DNA of 26,173 nt from Flectobacillus sp049240685 (GTDB taxonomy: Bacteria; Bacteroidota; Bacteroidia; Cytophagales; Spirosomataceae), in the NCBI RefSeq assembly GCF_049240685.1, contig NZ_JBMLSD010000125.1, forward strand, positions 1 through 26,173, given 5' to 3'. The stretch's first letter is position 1. The number at the start of each line of letters is the position of its first letter. Under the pieces are notes generated by a model, which worked only from the letters and a program-made list of their open reading frames with translations, did no database searches and was not told the DNA's origin. Below are positions 17,333 through 25,167 of the stretch, in pieces. A program made the position numbers and the translations under genes.

Positions 17333-17351
17333 GATTTCAACTAAAAGAGGA

Positions 17352-20300
17352 TTAGAATGATACATTAACACCTAACAAGAAGGTACGAGTTTTTGGATAG
17401 AAGTTGTTGTAATCTACCCCTGGCGCGATTCCACCTTGGTTTACCTCTGGGTCGATACCCTTATAACCTGTAATCACAAACAAGTTATTTACAGAAGTAT
17501 ACACTCTCAGGTTTTTAAGAACTCCAATTTTCTTGAAATTATATCCTAAAGTAGCATTGTCGAAACGAATGAAGCTACCATCCTCAATAAAACGGGAAGA
17601 ATAGAAATAAGCATTATAATCAGCGGCAGATTCGTTGCCAGCATCTACCAAGATATTGGCATATTGCGCTGTATTTGGGCGGAACAAATCTGCACGAGTG
17701 GCATTGAAAATTTTGTTTCCAAATACCCCACGAATAAATACATTCAAATCAAAATTACCATATTTGAAAGTGTTGTTCCAACCCAATAGCAATTTTGGCT
17801 GTGCGCTTCCAAGGTATTTGTAATCTTTTCCATCCACTGGTGTAGTTGTCAATTTACCATCAGCACCTACAAATTGAGATACTCCATTAGCATTTTTTCC
17901 AGCGTATTCCAAAGCAAAGAATTGACCCAAAGGACGACCTGCTTTTAATATCTGTAATGAACGACCTGATTGACCGCCACCTTCTGGACGAGACAATAAC
18001 ACGGAGTCACCTCCCGCAAAAAGCGGATTTGTCAAACTAGTAATTACGTTGCTATTATGAGCCAAGTTCAAGGTGCTATTCCATGAGAAAGCTCCTTGTT
18101 GTATTAATTTTGCATTTAAAGTCAACTCAACACCCTTGTTGTTGATGCTACCACCATTGGCCACAATGCTACCAGTAGGCACTTTGATTGGGTCTACACT
18201 GTATGAATAAATCATACCCGTGGTATTTTTGTTGTAAAATTCAATCGAACCAGATAATTTACTTTTTGCTAAGGTAAAATCTAAACCGAGGTTAGTAGTA
18301 GATGTTTTTTCCCACTGTAAATCTGGGTTAGCTGCTTTGGTAGGGCCAAAAGCACCCGTAATAGCACCATTGTAATAATAAGTACCCAAACTTCCAGAGA
18401 TAAATTGAGAAGTATAAGCATTAAAGCCTGAAGCGTTACCAGTCACCCCATAACTTGCTCTTAGCTTCAAATCATCAAAAATATTTTGGCCTTGTAAAAA
18501 GTCTTCTTGACTTACTCTCCAAGCCAAACCAACCGATGGGAATACCCCCCACTGATTGTTTGCTCCAAATACCGAACTGCCATCTCTACGTACAGAAGCC
18601 TGTAATAAATATTTACTTTTGTAGTTGTAGTTCAAACGTGCAAAGTCGGAAATCAAACGAGTTTCTTGATAAACACCATCAGGACCAAAGCTAATTTGAT
18701 AACCCGAAATACCATAAGGGTTACTCAAAGCCAAGTTATTATACCCAATATTGTCTACTGGCATATTACTGGTTGTTACCTGAAAACCTTCTCCAATTTT
18801 GTTGTTTTGCCAAGAATAACCAATTACGGCATTAATTGAGTGATCGCCAAATTCTTTATTCCAAGTCAAAAAGGTCTCTAAAATTTTAGAGGTATTTTGA
18901 TAGGAACTACGATTTGCTTGTCCATTTTTACCAAAAAGTTGATTAGTATGGAAACCTAAACCTGGATCTGGGTTATCATACATGTTGTTGTAATTAGTAG
19001 TATAATAACTATTGTAAAAACTTCCTGATAGGCTATTTGAGTTTAAATACGAAAGATTCAAATTATAAGTCAATCCAAAAGGCAATTGATATTCAGCCTT
19101 AAAACTTCCAATCAAATTACTATACTTCGTATTCATTTGGCTATTATTAATCATAGCCACTGGGTTGTAGTAATTATTGTTTTGTAAATTTTCAAAATAA
19201 GTACCGTCGCTTTTTAAGATTGGAGATACAGGTAAATACAAGGTTGATTGCAACAATACGGTATTGCGGTAAGGAATATCCTCTGCATCGCTGGTTGAGT
19301 TAGTTACTGAAAAACCTAACTTTAATTTATCTTTTAAAGCAAACTGTTCAACCGACAAACGTCCAATTACTCTTTCCAGAGAACTATTCAAAAGGATACC
19401 ATCCTTTTTAACATAGTTTAAACTCACGCTGTAATTGCTATGCTCACCCCCGCCCGAAACAGATAGGTTGTGGTTTGTTGAAATGGCTGTATTTTTCTGA
19501 ATAGCCGATTGCCAGTCAGTACTTGCGCCCAAATCATCTTTGTCCGTTAGACCAACACCCGTTTTTTTCAAAAAATCTCTTAGCTGGTCTGCATTCATCA
19601 TATTTAGTCTGCTCGACACCTTTTCTGCACTTACGAAAGCGCTGTAGGAAACTTGCATTTGACCCGCCTTTCCTTTTTTGGTAGTTACCATAATTACACC
19701 ATTGGCTGCACGGTTACCATAAATAGCAGTTGCAGCTGCATCCTTCAACACGTCAATCGACGCAATATCATCAGGCGCAATGGTTGAAATATCAGCTCCT
19801 GGCACTCCATCGATTACATAAAATGGTCCTTGCGAACTATTCAAAGTTGACGCACCACGCATCACTACTGCAGCAGGCTTGTTGGGGTCACCACTCGCTG
19901 TGATATTCAAACCCGGAACCTTACCTTGTAATAATTGACCTACATCAGTCATGGCTCCCTTATTCAATTCTTCAGTTTTAACTGAACTTACAGCACTTGA
20001 CAAGTTTTTACGTGATTGGCTACCATAACCTACAACAGCAACTTCGGTTAAAGAAGTAGCAGACTCCTGTAAAGCAAGCGAAATAAATGTTTGATTACCA
20101 ATACTAACCTCTTTTCCATTGAAGCCAATGTAAGAGAACACTAAGGTTTCATTTTTAGAAGCATTTAAGGAAAATTCTCCATTTGAATCGGTAGTTGTAC
20201 CACGGGTTGTACCCTTCACGGCAACACTCACACCTACTAAAGGCTTTCCGTCGGTCGAAGAGGTGACTTTACCTTTTATTGGATTCGCCACTACCTCTAC

Positions 20301-20708
20301 TGGAGCCAACACAGGTGCCACTTTGGCAGGTTTCAATACAATGGTTTTATCTACAATAGAGTATTCGATTTTCTCATTGGCAAAACATGATTCAAGAACT
20401 TCTTCTAACTTAGCATTCTTTAGTGAAACGGTTACTTTATCAGACTTTTGTAACAAGTCGGATTTATACCAGAAGGTATAACCACTTTGACGTTCGATTT
20501 CTTTAAAAACTTGAGTAACACTAGCATTTCGAAGATTGATATTAAATCTCTGCGAAAAACTAACAGCACTTACCTGTAAACATATCGTAAGCGATAAAAT
20601 AAAGGTTAGTTTCATGACCCGGTAAAGTTTTGTGGAAAAGTGCCCACGACAGGAAGCCGAAAGGCATGGCAAATCCAGCCTAATTTGGAAAATAGGATTG
20701 CGATTCAT
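17352..20708 (-). CDS. SusC-like TonB-dependent transporter with STN signalling domain
   Basis: This 1,118-residue outer-membrane transporter pairs with the SusD downstream. Domains in order: an export signal within 1-52; an STN domain (54-127); a carboxypeptidase-regulatory-like beta domain (143-215, GKVTSSTDGKPLVGVSVAVK); TEVAVVGYG (221-229) before the plug; the plug (~235-345, with VMRGASTLN and PFYVIDGVPG); and a beta-barrel ending LLGVNVSF. The STN domain marks it as a signalling transporter that reports substrate to a FecR anti-sigma factor, and one is encoded just upstream. The ATG at 20708 gives a long positively charged lead; the inner ATG at 20615 (MKLTFILSLTICLQVSA) gives a tidier signal peptide. 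Such long leads are frequent in related SusC proteins, and a promoter-like pair just upstream favours 20708. The substrate is inferred to be an alpha-GlcNAc-type glycan from the neighbours. Confidence 0.94.
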   Translation of the reverse strand: MNRNPIFQIRLDLPCLSASCRGHFSTKLYRVMKLTFILSLTICLQVSAVSFSQRFNINLRNASVTQVFKEIERQSGYTFWYKSDLLQKSDKVTVSLKNAKLEEVLESCFANEKIEYSIVDKTIVLKPAKVAPVLAPVEVVANPIKGKVTSSTDGKPLVGVSVAVKGTTRGTTTDSNGEFSLNASKNETLVFSYIGFNGKEVSIGNQTFISLALQESATSLTEVAVVGYGSQSRKNLSSAVSSVKTEELNKGAMTDVGQLLQGKVPGLNITASGDPNKPAAVVMRGASTLNSSQGPFYVIDGVPGADISTIAPDDIASIDVLKDAAATAIYGNRAANGVIMVTTKKGKAGQMQVSYSAFVSAEKVSSRLNMMNADQLRDFLKKTGVGLTDKDDLGASTDWQSAIQKNTAISTNHNLSVSGGGEHSNYSVSLNYVKKDGILLNSSLERVIGRLSVEQFALKDKLKLGFSVTNSTSDAEDIPYRNTVLLQSTLYLPVSPILKSDGTYFENLQNNNYYNPVAMINNSQMNTKYSNLIGSFKAEYQLPFGLTYNLNLSYLNSNSLSGSFYNSYYTTNYNNMYDNPDPGLGFHTNQLFGKNGQANRSSYQNTSKILETFLTWNKEFGDHSINAVIGYSWQNNKIGEGFQVTTSNMPVDNIGYNNLALSNPYGISGYQISFGPDGVYQETRLISDFARLNYNYKSKYLLQASVRRDGSSVFGANNQWGVFPSVGLAWRVSQEDFLQGQNIFDDLKLRASYGVTGNASGFNAYTSQFISGSLGTYYYNGAITGAFGPTKAANPDLQWEKTSTTNLGLDFTLAKSKLSGSIEFYNKNTTGMIYSYSVDPIKVPTGSIVANGGSINNKGVELTLNAKLIQQGAFSWNSTLNLAHNSNVITSLTNPLFAGGDSVLLSRPEGGGQSGRSLQILKAGRPLGQFFALEYAGKNANGVSQFVGADGKLTTTPVDGKDYKYLGSAQPKLLLGWNNTFKYGNFDLNVFIRGVFGNKIFNATRADLFRPNTAQYANILVDAGNESAADYNAYFYSSRFIEDGSFIRFDNATLGYNFKKIGVLKNLRVYTSVNNLFVITGYKGIDPEVNQGGIAPGVDYNNFYPKTRTFLLGVNVSF

Positions 20709-20730
20709 ACTTTTGTTTGGGGTTTAAAAA

Positions 20731-20762
20731 ATAAGATACTTGGAAAACTGATTTTTATCAAA
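20731..20762 (-). promoter_or_regulatory. Candidate promoter of the susC gene
   Basis: On the minus strand TTTG (20759-20762) is followed after 20 nt by TATCTTAT (20731-20738). This resembles the Bacteroidota TTTG/TAnnTTTG pair, with a perfect -33 and a partial -7. It lies about 22 nt above the ATG at 20708. Confidence 0.3.
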
Positions 20763-20772
20763 CTCCGAATGT

Positions 20773-20800
20773 AAGCGAAGACGTGCCAGCGTTTTCGCTT
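20773..20800. promoter_or_regulatory. Hairpin in the fecR-susC spacer
   Basis: AAGCGAAGACG (20773-20783) pairs with CGTTTTCGCTT (20790-20800): 11 bp including one G-U pair, with a 6-nt loop. The T-rich flank (TTTTCTTTG) is on the plus-strand side, although no plus-strand gene ends here. For minus-strand transcription it sits just above the susC promoter candidate. It could be a regulatory stem or insulate susC from read-through. Confidence 0.45.
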
Positions 20801-21008
20801 TTTCTTTGTTCAATGTCTTGTCGTGAAATAAGTGTCACGGGCACTGTACTGGTTAAAAGAATATAAGTTATAAATACCGTATCTCGGTCGACTCGAAATT
20901 GTATCTATCATTTAATAATCTATTGATGCTTAATTTTTTCATAGTTAATAGGAAATCAATTTCCACTAACGCAATTCCACCCTATTTGTACTCAGTAGTA
21001 AACTTCAC

Positions 21009-22208
21009 TTATGGGGTAATAATAATTTTTTTGCCCTCTATTTTAAAATCAACTTCACTCATAGACAGAATCTTAAGCACATTCGAGAGATTGGTATTGC
21101 GAGGAAGCTTTCCCGTAAAATGCTCGTTGGATATTTTACCAACATATTCAATATCAACATCGTACCAGCGCTCAATTTGTCGCATCACTTGCTCTAGACT
21201 GGCATCATTAAATTGGAAATAGCCGTTCTTCCATGCCAATTCCTCTTCAATATTCACATCATTGACCGTTCTGAAAATATTGCTATTGATACCAACTTTT
21301 GATTGCTGACCTGGTTGTAAAATAGTCGTCTTTTCATTATTACTTACTTTTACCGAACCTTCAAGTAATGTGGTTTTAATCACCTTTTCATTCTGAAATG
21401 CCATTACATTAAAGTGTGTTCCCAACACTTCAACCTCTTGTCCTTGCGTTACAACTTTGAAAGGCATTTTTGGGTTTTTAGCTACTTCGAAGTACACTTC
21501 TCCTGTCATTTCGACTTTTCTTTCTTTTCCAGTAAAAACTGTTGGAAATCTCAAGCTAGAAGCTGCATTCAACCACACTTTAGTACCATCGGCCAAAACA
21601 ACTTGAAATTGTCCCCCTTTAGGTGTTGTCAAGGTATTATACATAGGCTTAGCTACAGCAATTTGTGCGCCTTCATAAACTACCTTACCACTTTGGGTTT
21701 TTCGAATATCGGTTTCGCCTTGCTTACCCAAACTACCATTGGCTGTGTTATCTAATACGACAGTCGAACCATCGTCGAGGGTCAATACAGCCTTATCTCC
21801 TCCTGGCAGCACATCATGCTGTTGAAATGATTTTACTTCAACCAGACGATTTTCGGTTCGTTTTAAATTTACATTATATTGTAACCAACCAAAAAAACTC
21901 AAACCTATAAGCAATGCCACCGAAGCCGCCATTCCATATTTTGTACGCCAGAAACTTACCGCTTGATACTCCTCCTCCACAGGCGTTTCGTCGTCTTGAT
22001 GATTAAAAATATTATTCAAGATTCTTTCTGACATTTCTTCGGGCATTACTCGCTCAGGTTTGTAATTTTTCCAAACACCAGCGAGTTTTTGTCCTAATTC
22101 TAATTCAGAACTGGCATCTACCCACTTCATGAGCTCCTGCAATTCCTCTTCGGAACAAGTGCTCTGAAAATATTTATCTATCAAAAGGTCAATTCGTGTC
22201 GAAGGCAT
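21009..22208 (-). CDS. FecR-family anti-sigma factor
   Basis: This 399-residue inner-membrane protein should hold the ECF sigma factor encoded upstream in check and release it when the SusC STN domain signals. I chose the ATG at 22208 (MPSTRIDLLIDKYF) because it opens the usual cytoplasmic anti-sigma helix bundle; the in-frame TTG at 22277 adds residues without family support. Residues 1-~88 are cytoplasmic. There is one transmembrane helix at ~92-110 (YGMAASVALLIGLSFFGWLQ). The periplasmic FecR domain spans ~190-290 (TLTTPKGGQFQVVLADGTKV, VWLNAASSLRFP, GEVYFEVAKNP, VLGTHFNV), and the C-terminal DUF4974 domain ~328-398. The DUF4974 part has the same hydrophobic pattern as the STN domain of the SusC next door. 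Confidence 0.94.
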   Translation of the reverse strand: MPSTRIDLLIDKYFQSTCSEEELQELMKWVDASSELELGQKLAGVWKNYKPERVMPEEMSERILNNIFNHQDDETPVEEEYQAVSFWRTKYGMAASVALLIGLSFFGWLQYNVNLKRTENRLVEVKSFQQHDVLPGGDKAVLTLDDGSTVVLDNTANGSLGKQGETDIRKTQSGKVVYEGAQIAVAKPMYNTLTTPKGGQFQVVLADGTKVWLNAASSLRFPTVFTGKERKVEMTGEVYFEVAKNPKMPFKVVTQGQEVEVLGTHFNVMAFQNEKVIKTTLLEGSVKVSNNEKTTILQPGQQSKVGINSNIFRTVNDVNIEEELAWKNGYFQFNDASLEQVMRQIERWYDVDIEYVGKISNEHFTGKLPRNTNLSNVLKILSMSEVDFKIEGKKIIITP

Positions 22209-22342
22209 ATCACTTCTATGGATTTTACTCCCTTGGTTTATGGTTTTTGAAAAATTCCCAATGGTTAAAACATACAACCGTAGGGCTCACGGAAGAGGTT
22301 AGCTAAAAAGAAGACAATTGTCAAAAAGGATAGGACTAGTTT

Positions 22343-22375
22343 AATTGAAAAAAAAAATAAATTATTTTTTCAATT
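22343..22375 (-). terminator. AT-rich hairpin at the end of the sigma gene
   Basis: AATTGAAAAAA (22343-22353) pairs perfectly with TTTTTTCAATT (22365-22375), overlapping the sigma-factor stop codon. On the minus strand the loop and left arm give a long T-run. It may partly terminate the sigma-factor transcript before fecR, but the stem is weak. Confidence 0.4.
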
Positions 22376-22958
22376 CGTACCAAAAAGCAAGAACCATTAA
22401 GATAACAGCCTGATATTTAAGACTTTTCTTAATTGTATTTAAAGCTTGGATAATGTGATTTTTTACGGTAAGTGGAGAAATATTAAGCATTTCTGCAATT
22501 TCATCATGTTTGAGATATTGCTCTCGGCTTAGTTGATACACCAATTTTTGTTGTGGAGGCAATGTTTCAACAATTTGTTGAAGTAGAAAAGTTGTTTCTT
22601 CAAACTGAATTTTATGGTCTGTGCTGTAATCCTCCTCAGTTTGGGTTTCGAGGTATTCGACATATAACAAGGCTTGACGTGCCCTAGATTTGAAAGAATT
22701 AATGGCGTAATTTTTTGCCATTCTAAACAGATAGGAATCAAATGAAATTATGTTTACTAAATCAGCCTTATCTTTCCAGAGTTTCAAAAAAATCTCTTGA
22801 ATGATATCCTCCGCCACATCGCTAGATTCAGTAATTCGGAACAAATAACCATAAAGTTTATTTTTATAAGTATGAAAAATCAAAGAAAATGCCTCTTCAC
22901 TACCATTAGAGGCATGAATAAGCAGTTCTTTTTCATCATATAATGTCTTTGTAGTCAT
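22362..22958 (-). CDS. ECF RNA polymerase sigma factor (Bacteroidota FecI-like)
   Basis: This 198-residue sigma-70 family protein has only regions 2 and 4. Region 2 lies at ~22-95 (SSDVAEDIIQEIFLKLWKD, then FDSYLFRMAKNYAINSF). Region 4 lies at ~133-182 (LPPQQKLVYQLSREQYLKHD, then a helix-turn-helix around EIAEMLNISPLTVKNHI). The hydrophobic tail after residue 183 (AVILMVLAFWYELKK) is common in the large Bacteroidota ECF group that regulates SusCD loci. It heads the locus, followed by fecR (153 bp gap) and the STN-bearing susC, the standard trans-envelope relay order. The likely target is the susC promoter. The ATG at 22958 gives normal length. Confidence 0.95.
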   Translation of the reverse strand: MTTKTLYDEKELLIHASNGSEEAFSLIFHTYKNKLYGYLFRITESSDVAEDIIQEIFLKLWKDKADLVNIISFDSYLFRMAKNYAINSFKSRARQALLYVEYLETQTEEDYSTDHKIQFEETTFLLQQIVETLPPQQKLVYQLSREQYLKHDEIAEMLNISPLTVKNHIIQALNTIKKSLKYQAVILMVLAFWYELKK

Positions 22959-23277
22959 TCAATCATTTATCAAAAGGTAACTAATTCCAAATAGAATACT
23001 TGTATAAATCTACTCAATTTTTTCAAAAAAATATAACTTTTGGATTATTATTGTATCATAATCATCCAATAATACTGTAAAAAAATTTAATAAACGGAAA
23101 CATAGTGCCGAAATACATCAGAAATCGATTGAAAAGCAAAAAACACTTATCGAAATAATAATAGTACTTTTCCAATATTTAATCAAAAATAACACAGAAG
23201 TATCGATATGACAAAAAATCCCCAGCAATGTATTTCAAATCATTACTGGGGATTTTACTACTGAACAATTATGTTGT
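22959..23277. other. AT-rich intergenic region upstream of the sigma gene
   Basis: There is no gene in this 319-bp spacer. It contains the terminator of the small exported protein gene (23216-23255) and, nearer 22959, the presumed sigma-factor promoter. A near match TACCTTTTG to the -7 consensus lies just above the start codon, but without a well-spaced -33 box. Confidence 0.5.
23216..23255 (-). terminator. Intrinsic terminator after the small exported protein gene
   Basis: AAATCCCCAGCAATG (23216-23230) pairs with CATTACTGGGGATTT (23241-23255), 14 of 15 positions, around a 10-nt loop, 23 bp below the stop codon at 23278. The minus-strand side continues TTTGTCAT, so the U-tract is short but the stem is strong. 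Confidence 0.8.
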
Positions 23278-23670
23278 TTATTTCTTTTTTGCTTTTGGGT
23301 CTTCCAAACTGATGGCAATTCTAAAGCTTGTTTTTTTAGGACTATTATTTTTTACTGTAAAAGTATAATCTTTCGTCACCGAAATGGTAGCTTGATAAGG
23401 GTCAGCATTTGGCTCAATCGACTCTTTGCCCAATTCCATCATACCTTTTTTGGTATCGTCAATAAAACTCAATGTCAATACTTGTCCTTTCGTTGCTTTG
23501 AACACAAAACTTTTACTGCTGTTAGCCTCAACTTTTTGTTCCCATACCAAAGAATTAGAACCTTCCTTTGCAAAATCGATACGTTTTGGCGCTTGTGCCA
23601 ACGAGGCATTTACTGCAACAACAAAAGTGAATAATACAAGAGTGGCGAGTTTGAAAATGTTGTTTTTCAT
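23278..23670 (-). CDS. Small exported beta-rich protein, unknown function
   Basis: The ATG at 23670 gives 130 residues with a clear signal peptide (MKNNIFKLATLVLFTFVVAV, cleavage ASLA|Q after residue 25). The frame stays open farther upstream through palindromic non-coding DNA, which I reject as coding. The mature ~105 residues are predicted to be mostly beta: SKSFVFKATKGQVLTLSFID (52-71), an acidic central loop, SVTKDYTFTVKNNSPKKTSF (97-116), then RIAISLEDPKAKKK with a lysine-rich tail. The pattern recalls the bacterial pre-peptidase C-terminal (PPC) beta-sandwich, which is often found on secreted proteases. It lies 233 bp downstream of an aspartic protease on the same strand, but with its own leader and terminator. 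No catalytic residues are seen; a periplasmic accessory or stress role is conceivable. Confidence 0.7.
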   Translation of the reverse strand: MKNNIFKLATLVLFTFVVAVNASLAQAPKRIDFAKEGSNSLVWEQKVEANSSKSFVFKATKGQVLTLSFIDDTKKGMMELGKESIEPNADPYQATISVTKDYTFTVKNNSPKKTSFRIAISLEDPKAKKK

Positions 23671-23694
23671 GTGAGATATGTTAAAGTGTTTAAC

Positions 23695-23711
23695 CTGAGA
23701 AAGTTTCTCAG
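23695..23711. promoter_or_regulatory. 17-bp palindrome, candidate operator
   Basis: CTGAGAAA-G-TTTCTCAG is a perfect inverted repeat centred 33 bp upstream of the start codon of the small exported protein. Compact palindromes here often bind dimeric repressors or lie in the 5' leader. No second copy was found upstream of the neighbouring genes. Confidence 0.4.
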
Positions 23712-23903
23712 CTCGCCAAGATACCAGTTTTTTAAAATGGAAAACAAAAGACTGTTTAAAAACCACGATGACAAAATGATGACAAAAAAACAACAAGGAA
23801 ATTTCAGCGATAATTTAGTTTTTTTAGCATTTAACTTTAAGATAAAATCATAAGAAAATTGAATACTGACTAGCGAGCAAGCACTAGCTGCGATGGCAAC
23901 ATT

Positions 23904-25097
23904 TTACTCCATTTTTGAGTACATCAAATTATTTGGATTGAGATACATACAATTGTTCCTAAAATCGATGATGGTGGTGAAGCGTTTCAAGATTAGATTC
24001 CCAATATTTCCCAGCCTATCTGGTGTATCAGGATCTTTTTGTGGGACACTCAATTGTATATTGTAAAGTTCAAAATCTGCAATTTTTAGTCTTCGCAACA
24101 ACAAAACATCAGTTACGATATTTATATCTGCTGTTCCAATCCAACCAGATTCCCCAAGTTTATTGAGCTTGCCAGCTAAATTATGCTTAGTAAAATATTC
24201 CTTAGAAATACTTAATGAACCATCCGAACCCGAATCAAAATCAAACCATTCTTCGTATTCAGTATTATTAACAATCATCTTGCATTTTATGTAGGGTATA
24301 CCATCAATTAATCTAAAATCAAGCTTTCGATAGTCTCCAGAAATAGGTGGTAATGAGTCATAAACAATCATTTTTTTTGTTTCATAGTTGATTTTTAAGA
24401 CTTTATTCTGAAAAGCCACCCAACCCAACACAGCATCGAAGGGAGAATCTCCGAAATCTATTGCTAGAAGTGGTACTTGATTCCAGGTTAATCCATTTAT
24501 TGTTAATTTATTTTGTGAGCTAGTAGGCACTCTTTCCACCCCATCGGAACCAACATTTAGAAACGACCCATCTAACTTTACTTTTACCTTTTTATCAATC
24601 AAAGGTGTTGAAATAACCATTCCAGAAGCGCCTGTATCGAACAAAAAGGTAAGCGTGTCAGAATTATTGATGCTTCCTTTCAAATAAATTCGACTGTCCT
24701 CCCCTATGCTAAAAGGTATTGTATCATACTTTGATGACTTGTGTTTGGTATAGGCGTAATTTGGATAGCTAATAACTTGATTTTTATTGGTGTTAATTTG
24801 TGTTTTGATGGTATCCTTTCCATTTTGAACTATCAAAAAATCTACTATTTTATTCATTTCAACCTTGAAAGTGATTGAATCAATATCGGAGATATAAGTT
24901 ATTTCTTGTGTTTTTGTAAATGGTTTCGGGACATAGACATCAGGATTGGCCTTGGCGATAGGATGCTGCTCATGAATTTCGGATTTTCCTTCTCTAATCT
25001 TAATGGTCTTGGCATTAGACTTGAGAATTGGCAACGTTTTTTGGGCAAATGAACATTGACAGAGTAAAAAAGATAGGATAAAAAATAGTTTTTTCAT
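23904..25097 (-). CDS. Two-lobed retropepsin-like aspartic protease, exported
   Basis: The ATG at 25097 gives 397 residues with a signal peptide (MKKLFFILSFLLCQCSFAQ, cleavage after A18; Cys13 and Cys15 are not in a good lipobox). Residues ~20-125 are a linker or prodomain. Two retropepsin-like halves follow. Lobe 1 (~133-248) has the catalytic FLFDTGASGMVIS with D154, and DAVLGWVAFQ before a final strand. Lobe 2 (~258-388) has WFDFDSGSDGSLSIS with D288, and LGNIGNLILKRFTTIIDF. The matching DxGxxG plus (L)GNxxL/DxxLG layout suggests an internal duplication giving a pepsin-like active site within one chain. Many Bacteroidota relatives end in a PDZ domain; this one does not. It probably acts in the periplasm or outside the cell. 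An AraC regulator gene lies 70 bp upstream on the same strand. Confidence 0.88.
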   Translation of the reverse strand: MKKLFFILSFLLCQCSFAQKTLPILKSNAKTIKIREGKSEIHEQHPIAKANPDVYVPKPFTKTQEITYISDIDSITFKVEMNKIVDFLIVQNGKDTIKTQINTNKNQVISYPNYAYTKHKSSKYDTIPFSIGEDSRIYLKGSINNSDTLTFLFDTGASGMVISTPLIDKKVKVKLDGSFLNVGSDGVERVPTSSQNKLTINGLTWNQVPLLAIDFGDSPFDAVLGWVAFQNKVLKINYETKKMIVYDSLPPISGDYRKLDFRLIDGIPYIKCKMIVNNTEYEEWFDFDSGSDGSLSISKEYFTKHNLAGKLNKLGESGWIGTADINIVTDVLLLRRLKIADFELYNIQLSVPQKDPDTPDRLGNIGNLILKRFTTIIDFRNNCMYLNPNNLMYSKME

Positions 25098-25153
25098 GTT
25101 TGAGAAGTTTGATTTGGTGCAAAATAACAAACCTCCCAACTTGTAAAATAGAA

Positions 25154-25161
25154 CAAAATTA
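25154..25161 (-). promoter_or_regulatory. Candidate -7 box for the aspartic protease gene
   Basis: On the minus strand TAATTTTG matches the Bacteroidota -7 consensus TAnnTTTG exactly, 56 bp above the protease ATG and just below the AraC stop codon. No -33 box is visible at the expected distance, so read-through from the araC-type gene is an alternative. Confidence 0.3.
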
Positions 25162-25167
25162 GCCTGT

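Noticed and set aside
17333..17371. Upstream ATG extending the SusD gene into susC
   Set aside because: It would put 13 residues before a textbook lipoprotein signal peptide and overlap the SusC stop region.
23671..23796. N-terminal extension of the small exported protein
   Set aside because: The frame stays open, but the extra residues precede a perfect signal peptide and run across a palindrome and a likely leader.
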